A stretch of 64,000 nucleotides of DNA from Aequorivita iocasae (GTDB taxonomy: Bacteria; Bacteroidota; Bacteroidia; Flavobacteriales; Flavobacteriaceae), in assembly GCF_016757735.1 (NCBI RefSeq), contig NZ_CP068439.1, positions 2,232,001 through 2,296,000 of the forward strand. The letters run 5' to 3'. Below the pieces are notes generated by a model that was given only the letters and a program-made list of their open reading frames with translations, was not told where the DNA came from and did not search any database. Shown piece after piece: positions 9,220-17,922 of the stretch (position 1 is its first letter; each line of letters starts with the position of its first letter). The position numbers and the translations under genes were made by a program.

Positions 9220-10668
9220 TTAATAATAAGTATATCTTCTAACTTGCGCAATATACTTAGCCAAGCGAATAACCTGATGGCTGTAGCCATATTCGTTATC
9301 ATACCACACATACAGCACTACGTTTTTACCATCTTCGGTGGTGATGGTTGCGTTACTGTCATAAATAGCGGGCGCGGAAGAACCAACGATATCACTGGAT
9401 ACCAATTCATTGCTCAATGAGTATTTTATTTGCTCTACCAAATCGCCCTCCAAGGCGTATTTTTTCATTGTTGAATTAATGCCGTCCAAAGTAGTTGGGG
9501 TGGCCAATTCAAGATTCAGAACTACTAACGAGCCGTTGGGAACAGGCACGCGAATGGCGTTGCTGGTAAGTTTACCGGCAAGAACTGGCAACGCTTTTGC
9601 CACAGCGCTTCCGGCTCCAGTTTCGGTAATTACCATGTTTAATGCTGCGGCACGGCCACGACGGTATTTGCTGTGCATATTGTCTACCAAATTCTGGTCG
9701 TTTGTATAGGCGTGGATAGTCTCCAAATGCCCACGAACTACTCCAAAAGAATCCTCCACGGCTTTTAAAATAGGAGTGATAGCGTTTGTGGTGCAAGATG
9801 CTGCTGAAAAAATATCAACTTTATTAGGGTCATAATCGTTTTGGTTTACACCGTGTACAATATTGGGTACGCCTTTTCCGGGAGCGGTAAGCAATACTTT
9901 TGAAGCTCCTTTGGATTTTAGATGACGACTCAATTCCTTATCATCGCGGAAAGCACCCGTGTTGTCAATTACCAACGCATCTTCAATTCCGTATTGTGTG
10001 TAATCGATATCCTCTGGATTGTTTGCAGAAATGATGTGAACTGTTGTTCCATTAATAATCAAAGCACTGTTTTCAAGATCGGTACGCACTGTTCCAGGAA
10101 AGTCACCGTGTACAGAATCATACTGTAATAAGGATGCTCTTTTGTCCAAAACGGTTTGATCCATTTTTCCGCGCACTACAATAGCACGAAGGCGTAATTG
10201 ATTACCCTTCCCCGTACGGGTCATAAGCTCTCGGGCCAGCAAGCGGCCAATTCTTCCAAAGCCATAAAGCACCACGTCTTTTGGAACAATGTTCTTGGTT
10301 TCCTTGGCATCCTTTAATTTATCGGAAACAAAGGAAAGGGCGTTTGAGTATTTGTCATCTTCCAAATGAAACTCATAAGTAAGCTTGCCGATGTCCAGTT
10401 TTGCCGGTGGAAGGTCTAACGTTTTGATAGCCTGTGCAATTTCAACAGAGTCAAAAATTGAGATTGGCTTTTGAACAAATTCGCCCGCATATTCGTGAAG
10501 GTTTAAAATTTCGCTCACGTTGCGGTCTATAAGTTGGTTGCGGAAAAGTACCAATTCAATGGACTTATCGTACCAAAGGTCGCTAATAATTTTTATAAAT
10601 TCTACAGCTGCTTTCCGGCGATCTGTTTGAAAAGAAAGTTCTTTTTCATAAACGTCATCAAAACTCAT
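9220..10668 (-). CDS. gap: Glyceraldehyde-3-phosphate dehydrogenase, long form
   Basis: Converts glyceraldehyde 3-phosphate, NAD(P) and phosphate to 1,3-bisphosphoglycerate. The catalytic core starts near residue 130 with the Rossmann motif YGFGRIGR (135-142) and has the active-site Cys292 in SAASCTTNAI, HAYTNDQNLVDN, and the C-terminal WYDNEYGYSHQV. The protein is 482 residues against about 335 for the classical enzyme: an extra N-terminal segment of roughly 130 residues (FIKIISDLWYDKSIELVLFR) precedes the NAD domain. This long form is one I know from Bacteroidota and some proteobacteria; the role of the extension is not established. Monocistronic with its own promoter box and terminator. 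Confidence 0.96.
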   Translation of the reverse strand: MSFDDVYEKELSFQTDRRKAAVEFIKIISDLWYDKSIELVLFRNQLIDRNVSEILNLHEYAGEFVQKPISIFDSVEIAQAIKTLDLPPAKLDIGKLTYEFHLEDDKYSNALSFVSDKLKDAKETKNIVPKDVVLYGFGRIGRLLARELMTRTGKGNQLRLRAIVVRGKMDQTVLDKRASLLQYDSVHGDFPGTVRTDLENSALIINGTTVHIISANNPEDIDYTQYGIEDALVIDNTGAFRDDKELSRHLKSKGASKVLLTAPGKGVPNIVHGVNQNDYDPNKVDIFSAASCTTNAITPILKAVEDSFGVVRGHLETIHAYTNDQNLVDNMHSKYRRGRAAALNMVITETGAGSAVAKALPVLAGKLTSNAIRVPVPNGSLVVLNLELATPTTLDGINSTMKKYALEGDLVEQIKYSLSNELVSSDIVGSSAPAIYDSNATITTEDGKNVVLYVWYDNEYGYSHQVIRLAKYIAQVRRYTYY

Positions 10669-10702
10669 AAGGAAGGATTTTTAAAGGGTTTAAAATTTGG
10701 TG

Positions 10703-10710
10703 CAAAAGTA
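10703..10710 (-). promoter_or_regulatory. Probable -7 promoter element of gap
   Basis: TACTTTTG on the minus strand fits TAnnTTTG and lies 34 bases upstream of the gap ATG. A clear -33 TTG was not found. Confidence 0.45.
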
Positions 10711-10750
10711 CTTATTTCCATCGGCTTGGGGAAATAAAATTATAAAATAA

Positions 10751-10786
10751 AAACACCGCTGAGGGTTTTGGTTTTCAGCGGTGTTT
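10751..10786 (-). terminator. Terminator of htrA
   Basis: AAACACCGCTGA / TCAGCGGTGTTT, a perfect 12-bp stem, with T-rich sequence on the leftward side. It lies between the htrA stop and the gap promoter. Confidence 0.85.
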
Positions 10787-10807
10787 TAAGGGATTTGCAA
10801 TACTGTT

Positions 10808-12196
10808 TTATCTGAAAATAAATGAATTTATGTTGCCGGCAGTATCCATAAAGGTCATTTTGATTGGTGAGCGATAATCACGCTGTGTCATAATTCGCTT
10901 TACATCATCAATGTCATTAACGGTCTCGTCATTAATTTTGGTAATTATGATTCCTTCTAATTTGTATTGTGCTATTTCTGGCGTAAGGGCGCGTGTAACC
11001 GTAACACCATTTTTAAGGCCCCGTTCCTTTAATTCTTCAGAAGAAGTGTTTTTCACCTCTAACCCCAGATCGTCAATGGAGAAAGTTTCCAATTTTACCA
11101 ACGTTACAGGTATCTTTCTTTCCCGTCCATTGCGAAGAATGGTTACTTCCACCACGTCATTTGGTCTTTTTGAACCCAAATACCCTGAGAGATCCGCAAA
11201 TTTTGAAACTTTATAACCATCCAATTGTTTTATAATATCGCCTTCTTTTATTCCAGCTTTATCTGCGCCGCTACCTTTTTCAATGCCACCTACAAAAACA
11301 CCTTCAGTGTCATTGATGCCATATTTTTCAACAATTTGTGGATTGATATTTCCTACCTGTATTCCTAAAATACCACGCTGCACGTTTCCGTATTCCAAAA
11401 TATCCTCAATCACTTTGCGCGCATTGTTTGAAGGAACAGCGAAGGAATACCCCACATAACTTCCCGTTTCCGAAGTAATGGCGGTATTTATGCCAATCAA
11501 TTCGCCACGGGTGTTGACCAAGGCACCACCGCTGTTTCCACGGTTTACGGCAGCGTCTGTTTGAATAAAGGATTGTGGGTTGCCGTCAAACTGGTTTAAA
11601 TCACGGGCTTTTGCGCTAATTATTCCAGCGGTAACCGTTGAGGTTAAGTTGAAAGGGTTCCCAACGGCAAGCACCCACTCGCCAATTTTTATATTGTTTG
11701 AATCGCCAAAAGGAATAAAGGGAAACTCTTCATCGCCATCAATTTTTACTAGGGCAATGTCGGTGTTTGGATCGGTGCCAATCAATTTTGCCGTATAGGT
11801 TTTGTTGTTGTTTAAGGTAACCTCAAGATTTGTAGCGTTGGCAATTACATGGTTGTTTGTAACAATATATCCATCGGGTGAAATGATTACACCGCTTCCG
11901 CTGCCTACACGGGCCCGGGGTTGACCGCCACCTTGAAAGTATTCAAAAATATTGGTGGGTTGTGTGCTAACACTCATGTTTTTAACATGCACTACTGCAT
12001 GTACTGTTTTTTCCGCAGCATCGGTAAAATCAGTATTCATTTCGGCAGCTGCAGCAGAAAGGTTAGTGGGAATAAAATTTGTACTTTGCTCGGGCTGGAA
12101 AGAAATGTGGTTTTTTGTCTCAAAAAGTTTGTAACCCCCAAGTGTAATGGCTCCGGCAAATAATGCTACTAGAAATAAACGGATCGTTTGCTTCAT
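10808..12196 (-). CDS. htrA: HtrA/DegP-type serine protease and chaperone
   Basis: Periplasmic quality-control protease. 462 residues: an N-terminal signal or anchor (IRLFLVALFAGAITLGGYKL), a trypsin-like domain with catalytic His116 (TNNHVI), Asp146 (NTDIALVK) and Ser222 (RGNSGGAL), a first PDZ domain near 270-360 (RGILGIQVGNINPQIVEKYG) and a shorter second PDZ-like region near 375-455 (LGLEVKN then GIIITKINDETVNDIDDVKR). Full family length. It is transcribed alone, divergently from dapF, with a TTG-N17-TATACTTG promoter about 155 bases upstream and a strong terminator. Confidence 0.95.
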   Translation of the reverse strand: MKQTIRLFLVALFAGAITLGGYKLFETKNHISFQPEQSTNFIPTNLSAAAAEMNTDFTDAAEKTVHAVVHVKNMSVSTQPTNIFEYFQGGGQPRARVGSGSGVIISPDGYIVTNNHVIANATNLEVTLNNNKTYTAKLIGTDPNTDIALVKIDGDEEFPFIPFGDSNNIKIGEWVLAVGNPFNLTSTVTAGIISAKARDLNQFDGNPQSFIQTDAAVNRGNSGGALVNTRGELIGINTAITSETGSYVGYSFAVPSNNARKVIEDILEYGNVQRGILGIQVGNINPQIVEKYGINDTEGVFVGGIEKGSGADKAGIKEGDIIKQLDGYKVSKFADLSGYLGSKRPNDVVEVTILRNGRERKIPVTLVKLETFSIDDLGLEVKNTSSEELKERGLKNGVTVTRALTPEIAQYKLEGIIITKINDETVNDIDDVKRIMTQRDYRSPIKMTFMDTAGNINSFIFR

Positions 12197-12354
12197 TTTT
12201 TAAAAATTTTAATTAATAATGCTTTAAAAAAATTCAAAAACTCTTTTTTCAAGTTTTCCATTTTTCTCTGTTTTAAGAGTTTCCGATCCTGGAAAGAACA
12301 AAGGAAGAAACCCTTTTTTTGAAGAGATAATTTTAATTACTTCAACAAATTTAA

Positions 12355-12382
12355 CAAGTATAGCTTGAAAATAGTATGCCAA
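12355..12382 (-). promoter_or_regulatory. Candidate promoter of htrA
   Basis: On the minus strand TTG (12382-12380), 17 bases, TATACTTG (12362-12355): one mismatch to TAnnTTTG. It would give an htrA leader of about 150 bases. Confidence 0.4.
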
Positions 12383-12443
12383 AAACACTGTTTTAACTTG
12401 CATTTAACGTCAAAACGGCAATGGTACTCGCAATGGCTTTTTA

Positions 12444-12451
12444 TATCTTTG
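12444..12451 (+). promoter_or_regulatory. -7 element of dapF, giving a near-leaderless mRNA
   Basis: TATCTTTG matches TAnnTTTG. The dapF ATG begins only 7 bases after it, so a transcript initiated at the usual distance would have few or no untranslated bases. Confidence 0.5.
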
Positions 12452-12458
12452 CGCAGTT

Positions 12459-13232
12459 ATGGAATTTACCTTTTACAAATATCAAGGCACGGGAAACGAC
12501 TTTGTGATCATCGATAATCGCGAAGAATTTTTTCCCAAAAAAAACACAGGCCTTGTGGCAAAAATCTGTGACCGTCGTTTTGGAGTGGGAGCTGATGGGC
12601 TGCTATTGCTGGAAAAGCATCCTTCGGCAGATTTTAAAATGGTTTACTATAACAGTGATGGAAATCTTAGTTCCATGTGCGGGAATGGCGGAAGGTGCAT
12701 TTCGCATTTTGCAAAGTACTTGGGAATTATTTCAGAAGAAGTAACTTTTGAAGCTGTTGATGGAATGCATGAGGCAACGGTGAAAAATGATTGGGTTTCT
12801 TTAAAAATGAATAACGTTGAAAATGTAAATATTTCTGAAGAATATATTTTTTTGAACACTGGATCACCGCATCATGTGGAAATGGTCTCTAATTTACAGG
12901 ATTTTGATGTGTTTACTTGCGGCAGAAACATTCGGAATAAAATCTACGGAAATGAAGGTGCAAATGTGAATTTTGTGGAACAAGATGATGCTGCCATTTT
13001 TTCAGTCCGAACATATGAACGCGGGGTGGAAAATGAAACTCTTTCCTGTGGCACAGGCGTAACTGCCGTTGCAATCGCAATGTTTGAAACCGGCAGAACT
13101 ACTGAAAATAAAGTACTGCTGAAAACCCCGGGCGGCCAGTTACAGGTTCGTTTTGATAAAATTGGCAATGGCTATAAAAATGTGTATTTGGAAGGGCCGG
13201 CAACGCAAGTTTTTAAAGGAATCTGGAAATGA
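12459..13232 (+). CDS. dapF: Diaminopimelate epimerase
   Basis: Interconverts LL- and meso-diaminopimelate for lysine and peptidoglycan synthesis, without cofactor. 257 residues with both halves of the pseudo-symmetric fold: catalytic Cys74 in SMCGNGGRC and Cys197 in TLSCGTGVTA, plus the N-terminal YQGTGNDFVIIDN and the GADGLLLL region. The stop overlaps the start of the GNAT gene (ATGA). Another gene of the same pathway, dapB, is in this window at 36961. Confidence 0.97.
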   Translation: MEFTFYKYQGTGNDFVIIDNREEFFPKKNTGLVAKICDRRFGVGADGLLLLEKHPSADFKMVYYNSDGNLSSMCGNGGRCISHFAKYLGIISEEVTFEAVDGMHEATVKNDWVSLKMNNVENVNISEEYIFLNTGSPHHVEMVSNLQDFDVFTCGRNIRNKIYGNEGANVNFVEQDDAAIFSVRTYERGVENETLSCGTGVTAVAIAMFETGRTTENKVLLKTPGGQLQVRFDKIGNGYKNVYLEGPATQVFKGIWK

Positions 13233-13801
13233 TTACATTAAAAGGAGAACATATTTTTTTACGTGCCTTGGAACCTTCCGATTTGGATTTTCTATATAAT
13301 CTGGAGAATGATGAAACCCTTTGGGAAGTAAGCAATACCACCACACCCTATTCCAAATATATTTTGAAACAATACCTTGAAAACAGCCATCGCGATATTT
13401 ATGATGTAAAGCAATTACGATTAGTGATTTGCAAAAATGACGACGAAGCGGCTGTGGGCTTTATAGATCTTTTCGAGTTTGACCCCAAAAACAAAAGGGT
13501 AGGGGTTGGGATCGTTATTTTTTCTGAAAAAGAAAAAAGAAAAGGGCATGCTTCGGAAGCATTAAAACTAACCTGCGATTATGCTTTTAAACATTTGAAC
13601 GTACACCAAATATTTGCTGGAATAACAACCGAAAACGAAGGAAGCATCAAACTTTTTGAAAAAGCTGGTTTTGAAAAAAGCGGCATTAAAAAAGACTGGG
13701 TTTTTTCTGAAGGAAAATACAAATCTGAATACTTTTATCAATTAATTCCAAATTCCAAATTCCAAATTCCAAATTCCAAATCCCAAATCCCTAATTCCTA
13801 A
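13229..13801 (+). CDS. GNAT-family N-acetyltransferase, RimJ-like
   Basis: 190 residues; overlaps dapF by 4 bases (ATGA). The GNAT fold is seen in FLRALEPSDLDFLYNLEND, the acetyl-CoA binding stretch GIVIFSEKEKRKGHASEALK (about 93-112) and NEGSIKLFEKAGFEKSGIKK. Substrate unknown; the best general match is the RimJ/SpeG-type group. The last ~16 residues (IPNSKFQIPNSKSQIPNS) are encoded by a short tandem DNA repeat and look like a recent addition after the domain ended near residue 172. Confidence 0.88.
   Translation: MITLKGEHIFLRALEPSDLDFLYNLENDETLWEVSNTTTPYSKYILKQYLENSHRDIYDVKQLRLVICKNDDEAAVGFIDLFEFDPKNKRVGVGIVIFSEKEKRKGHASEALKLTCDYAFKHLNVHQIFAGITTENEGSIKLFEKAGFEKSGIKKDWVFSEGKYKSEYFYQLIPNSKFQIPNSKSQIPNS
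13742..13799 (+). repeat. AATTCCA-type tandem repeat encoding a protein tail
   Basis: Runs of (A)ATTCCAA / ATCCCAA with a 7 to 8 base rhythm occupy the 3' end of the GNAT gene. A similar motif appears as an inverted pair at about 34538-34595, so it may be a dispersed element. Confidence 0.65.
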
Positions 13802-13807
13802 ATTAAA

Positions 13808-14851
13808 ATGTACATAAAAAAAATATTGATAATCATTGTTTTGCTCGGTGCCGTTGGGATGGGCGCATTTGCTTGGTATGTTTACAACACTGCCTTTTCT
13901 GGAAATACAGCTTTCAACAATAAAGAAGCTCACGTTTATATTTCTACCAATGCCACGATAGATGATGTGGCTGAAGAACTGGAGCCGCTTTTGAGGGATA
14001 CTGAATCTTTTATAACCATAGCAAATCAGAAAAAATACAGCTCAAATATCAAACCAGGGCATTTCATTCTAAAAAAGGGAATGACCAATAATGATATTGT
14101 AAATACTTTGCGAAGTAAAAATATTCCGATTAATGTTAAATTCAATAATCAAGAGCGTTTACAGGATTTGGCTGGTCATATTTCAAATCAAATTGAAGCA
14201 GATAGCCTTTCGTTATTGGCGGCAATGCGCGATCCAGAATTTTTGAAAGAAGTAGGTTTAAATGAGGAAACAGCGCTTTCATTGTATATTCCGAATACCT
14301 ATGAGTTTTATTGGAACAGTTCCGCGGAAACCTTTCGCGACCGAATGAAATCTGAATACGAACGATTCTGGAACGAGTCCAGAATGCAAAAGGCCAAAAA
14401 ATTAAATCTTTCCCCCGAACAAGTAATGGCCTTGGCTTCCATTATTCAGAAGGAAACCGCAAAAGTAGATGAACGACCAAGGGTAGCGGGAGTGTATTTG
14501 AATAGATTGAAAGTGGGAATGTTGCTTCAAGCAGATCCAACGGTTATTTACGCAATAAAGCGCACCACCGATGATTACAATCAAATTATTAAAAGGGTAC
14601 TTTATAAAGATTTGGAAATTGATTCTCCATATAATACATACAAATACGCTGGAATTCCGCCGGGCCCAATAACAATGCCCGATATATCTTCAATAGATGC
14701 TGTATTAAACCCAGAAAAACACGAATATTATTACTTTGTTGCAGATGTGAATAATTTTGGATATCACAAATTCGCAAAAAGTTTAGCCCAACACAATGTA
14801 AATAAAGCTGAATACGTGCGTTGGGTTAACAGCCAAGGTTTGAACAGATAA
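13808..14851 (+). CDS. mltG: Endolytic murein transglycosylase MltG
   Basis: Cuts nascent glycan strands in the periplasm and so sets their length. 347 residues: one N-terminal membrane anchor (ILIIIVLLGAVGMGAFAWYV), a LysM-like subdomain, and the YceG catalytic domain with Glu216 in ASIIQKETAK, then YLNRLKVGMLLQADPTVIYA and YNTYKYAGIPPGPI. Full length. It lies 6 bases after the GNAT gene and is probably co-transcribed with dapF. Confidence 0.95.
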   Translation: MYIKKILIIIVLLGAVGMGAFAWYVYNTAFSGNTAFNNKEAHVYISTNATIDDVAEELEPLLRDTESFITIANQKKYSSNIKPGHFILKKGMTNNDIVNTLRSKNIPINVKFNNQERLQDLAGHISNQIEADSLSLLAAMRDPEFLKEVGLNEETALSLYIPNTYEFYWNSSAETFRDRMKSEYERFWNESRMQKAKKLNLSPEQVMALASIIQKETAKVDERPRVAGVYLNRLKVGMLLQADPTVIYAIKRTTDDYNQIIKRVLYKDLEIDSPYNTYKYAGIPPGPITMPDISSIDAVLNPEKHEYYYFVADVNNFGYHKFAKSLAQHNVNKAEYVRWVNSQGLNR

Positions 14852-14864
14852 AATTCAGCCGTAG

Positions 14865-15875
14865 CTAAAGTTTATCTGCTATAATTCTTTTTTCGCGATT
14901 GGCTATCTCCCAGGCGGTATAAAAAATTAGCCGGGCGCGTTTCTCCATTAAATCATATTCTATTTTATCTGGAGTGTCGGTAATTTTATGGTAATCTTCG
15001 TGCACTCCATTAAAATAAAAAATAATAGGAACATTGTTCTTCGCAAAATTATAGTGATCGCTTCGGTAATAGAAACGGTTGGGATCGTTGGGGTCATCAT
15101 ATTTATAATCTAGCTCTAGTTGGGTATATTTTTCATTTACTTCAGAAGAGACATCCTGCAGCTCCTGGCTCAGTTTATTGCTTCCTATGAGATAAATATA
15201 GTTTGGGCTATCTTTTTTTTCTGGATCAATTCTTCCAATCATATCTATATTCAAGTTACAAACTGTATTTTCCAAAGGAAACAGAGGGTTTTCAGTATAA
15301 TATCTGGAACCATACAGACCAATTTCCTCTCCCGTTACGTGAAGAAAAAGGATGGAGCGTTTGGGTCCATTGCCATCTTTAACAGCTTTTTGAAAGGCCT
15401 GGGCTATTTCCAAAATTGCAACCGTTCCGCTTCCATCATCATCTGCACCGTTGAAAACATTGCCTTTGCTATCCATCCCAACGTGATCTAAATGGGCAGA
15501 GATTACAATAATTTCGTCGGGTTTTTCTGAACCTTTAATAAAAGCTACTACGTTTTCGGAAGATTTTGGATCTTTTCTTCCTTCAAAATAACTTTGGGGA
15601 ATATTTTGATAATAATTGTTCTTTTCAATGGGAGATTCTATTCCTTCATCCATATAGAAATTACGGATGTATTCGGCAGCTAATTTTTGCCCCTTGGTTC
15701 CCGTCATACGTCCTTCCATGGCATCACCTGCATAAACATATAAATGCTTTTGAAGGTCTTCGGCGGTTATGGTTTTGGCATACGCTACATTGTCTTTTTT
15801 CTGAGCAGTTGCATTTTGGGCAGAATTGCACGAGAATACGATGGATGAAAAAATCGCGAAAAATAATACTTTCAT
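14865..15875 (-). CDS. M28-family zinc metallopeptidase, lipoprotein
   Basis: Exported aminopeptidase-type enzyme with two metal ions. The frame is open to 15983, but the ATG at 15875 gives a clean lipoprotein signal (MKVLFFAIFSSIVFSC) and is chosen. About 336 residues. Metal ligands are visible in SAHLDHVGM, NGADDDGSGTVA, VTGEEIGLYGSRYY, NIDMIGR and RSDHYNFAK. The fold region starts near residue 80 after a DAMEGRMTGTKG linker typical of flavobacterial M28 enzymes. Converges on mltG with only 13 bases between the stops. Confidence 0.93.
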   Translation of the reverse strand: MKVLFFAIFSSIVFSCNSAQNATAQKKDNVAYAKTITAEDLQKHLYVYAGDAMEGRMTGTKGQKLAAEYIRNFYMDEGIESPIEKNNYYQNIPQSYFEGRKDPKSSENVVAFIKGSEKPDEIIVISAHLDHVGMDSKGNVFNGADDDGSGTVAILEIAQAFQKAVKDGNGPKRSILFLHVTGEEIGLYGSRYYTENPLFPLENTVCNLNIDMIGRIDPEKKDSPNYIYLIGSNKLSQELQDVSSEVNEKYTQLELDYKYDDPNDPNRFYYRSDHYNFAKNNVPIIFYFNGVHEDYHKITDTPDKIEYDLMEKRARLIFYTAWEIANREKRIIADKL

Positions 15876-15891
15876 AAAAATTGAGCTATTG

Positions 15892-16224
15892 TTATTCAAA
15901 AGAAACAAGTTCATAATCCTGCTCAGACAAGCCGCCATCACCCGTTTTCTTATAATTGAACGTATAAGTTTTTGTAACCTCATTACCTTCCCGATCTTGT
16001 GATTTAACGGTTATTTTAACCAAATAACTTACCCCAAAAGATCCTTCTCCGGTCTCAGTTTCTATTACTTCAATATTTTCATCGGTAAATTTTGTGCCTT
16101 CAGGGAGCTGAAGCTTTTCAATTATATCTTTTTTTGCCAAGTCGCGAACTACTTGTTCTTGGTTTTTTTCGGTGCTGCAAGCTACCAAAACGATTGATAA
16201 TAGAATAAAAGCCATTTTTTTCAT
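15892..16224 (-). CDS. Small lipoprotein of unknown function
   Basis: 110 residues with signal peptide and lipobox (MAFILLSIVLVAC). The mature part is a short beta-rich domain (VSYLVKITVKSQDREGNEVT, TYTFNYKKTGD). No family recognised. It lies 16 bases upstream of the M28 peptidase in the same direction and is probably in its operon. Confidence 0.75.
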   Translation of the reverse strand: MKKMAFILLSIVLVACSTEKNQEQVVRDLAKKDIIEKLQLPEGTKFTDENIEVIETETGEGSFGVSYLVKITVKSQDREGNEVTKTYTFNYKKTGDGGLSEQDYELVSFE

Positions 16225-16344
16225 CTGGAGTATCTATTTTAGGTTATTGGGTAAAGATAAAATAAGTTAAAAGTCTTAATGCAAAATTTATGTGAAAAAT
16301 GTAAGATTGAATATTTCATGATAAAATTTAGAAAATACAATACC

Positions 16345-16352
16345 TATCTTTG
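16345..16352 (+). promoter_or_regulatory. Probable -7 element of the CstB-like gene
   Basis: TATCTTTG, an exact TAnnTTTG match, 17 bases before the ATG at 16370. Confidence 0.45.
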
Positions 16353-16369
16353 CCGAAAATGGACATACT

Positions 16370-17752
16370 ATGAAAGTTGAACAGATTTATACAGGCTGCC
16401 TATCGCAAGGCGCATATTATATTGAAAGTAATGGTGAAGCCGCTATTATAGATCCTCTGCGCGAAACAAAGCCATATTTGGATCGTGCCAAAAACGACGG
16501 AGCCAGAATTAAATATATTTTTGAGACACACTTCCATGCAGATTTTGTGAGCGGCCATATTTCGCTTGCACAACAAACGGACGCTTCCATTGTTTATGGA
16601 CCCAATGCCGATCCGTCTTTTGAAACAATCTTGGCAAAAGATGGTGAAACTTTCCACGTGGGGAATGTAACCATTACAGCTTTACACACTCCCGGCCATA
16701 CCATGGAAAGCACCACCTACTTACTTAAGGATGAAAGCGGAAAGGATTATGCGATTTTTAGTGGCGACACCCTTTTTTTAGGAGATGTGGGCCGTCCAGA
16801 TCTAGCGCAGAAAGCAAATGAAGTTACTCAAGAAGATCTTGCGGGTATTCTTTACGATAGTCTCCGCAATAAAATAATGCCCCTGGCGGATGATGTAATA
16901 GTTTACCCTGCCCACGGCGCAGGTTCCGCTTGCGGAAAAAATATGATGAAAGAAACTGTGGATACGCTTGGTAACCAAAAGAAAATGAATTATGCCCTTC
17001 GGGCCGATATGACCCGGGAAGAATTTATAGAGGAAGTAACTGAGGGGTTGGCGCCACCTCCCATTTATTTTCCCATGAATGTTAAAATGAACAGGGAGGG
17101 GTACACCGCTTTTGACGAAGTAATAGCTCAGGGAACCACGCCCTTGAGTGCTTCTACATTTGAAGCAGTTGCGAATGAAACCGGCGCGGTGGTACTGGAT
17201 GTTCGTAACCAAAAAGATTTTATAGAGGGGCATATTCCAAGATCAATATTTATAGGATTGGATGGTGGTTTTGCTCCGTGGGTAGGTGCTCTATTGGCAG
17301 ATGTGGAACAAAAAATTTTATTGGTAGTTCCTTCAGGAAGGGAAGAAGAAGCCATTACCAGGCTTTCACGTGTAGGTTTTGATAGAGCTCTGGGCTATTT
17401 GCAAGGCGGAATAGAAGCTTGGAAAGCTGCCGGAAAAGAAATAGATACTTTAGAATCTGTTGATGCGGAGACTTTGAAGAAAGAGCTAGAAAACAATGCC
17501 CCAGTTTTTGATGTTCGAAATGACGGCGAATATTCCACGGCACATCTTCCAACCGCCAAACATACCCCTCTCACATTTTTAAATGAATATTTAAAGGAGT
17601 TTCCTGTGAAAGATAAATTCTATTTGCATTGTGCCGGCGGATATCGTTCTGTGATCGCGGCTTCAATTTTAAAAAATAGAGGCATTCATAATGTTGTGGA
17701 TGTTGCGGGTGGTTTTGCAGCAATAAAAAATGCAGACATCCGTATAGTTTAA
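16370..17752 (+). CDS. MBL-rhodanese fusion, CstB-like persulfide dioxygenase/sulfurtransferase
   Basis: Predicted to oxidise low-molecular-weight persulfides and move sulfane sulfur. 460 residues: metallo-beta-lactamase domain (1 to about 230) with the iron ligands in ETHFHADFVSGH (His54, His56, Asp58, His63), LHTPGHTMES, SGDTLFLGDVGRPDL and YPAHGAGSACG; a middle rhodanese-like domain (about 255-355) whose catalytic Cys position is replaced (VVPSGREE); and a C-terminal rhodanese with Cys421 in HCAGGYRS. This architecture matches CstB. A paralogue lies at 54944. It stands alone between a promoter box and a terminator. Confidence 0.85.
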   Translation: MKVEQIYTGCLSQGAYYIESNGEAAIIDPLRETKPYLDRAKNDGARIKYIFETHFHADFVSGHISLAQQTDASIVYGPNADPSFETILAKDGETFHVGNVTITALHTPGHTMESTTYLLKDESGKDYAIFSGDTLFLGDVGRPDLAQKANEVTQEDLAGILYDSLRNKIMPLADDVIVYPAHGAGSACGKNMMKETVDTLGNQKKMNYALRADMTREEFIEEVTEGLAPPPIYFPMNVKMNREGYTAFDEVIAQGTTPLSASTFEAVANETGAVVLDVRNQKDFIEGHIPRSIFIGLDGGFAPWVGALLADVEQKILLVVPSGREEEAITRLSRVGFDRALGYLQGGIEAWKAAGKEIDTLESVDAETLKKELENNAPVFDVRNDGEYSTAHLPTAKHTPLTFLNEYLKEFPVKDKFYLHCAGGYRSVIAASILKNRGIHNVVDVAGGFAAIKNADIRIV

Positions 17753-17775
17753 GTTTTTAATAATATTTAATTGAA

Positions 17776-17806
17776 AAGTCCCAATCGTAGTTTTGGGGCT
17801 TTTTTG
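17776..17806 (+). terminator. Terminator of the CstB-like gene
   Basis: AAGTCCCAA / TTGGGGCTT stem (one G-T pair) followed by six Ts, 24 bases after the stop. Confidence 0.75.
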
Positions 17807-17922
17807 TTTTTATAATACATTGTATTTCAATGAATAAAGATTTTTTGTTAAACTTTTATAAAAAAAGATTAAACAAAATAATTAATTCTTAGTTTTACTC
17901 CGAACTAAAAACTCTATGTATT

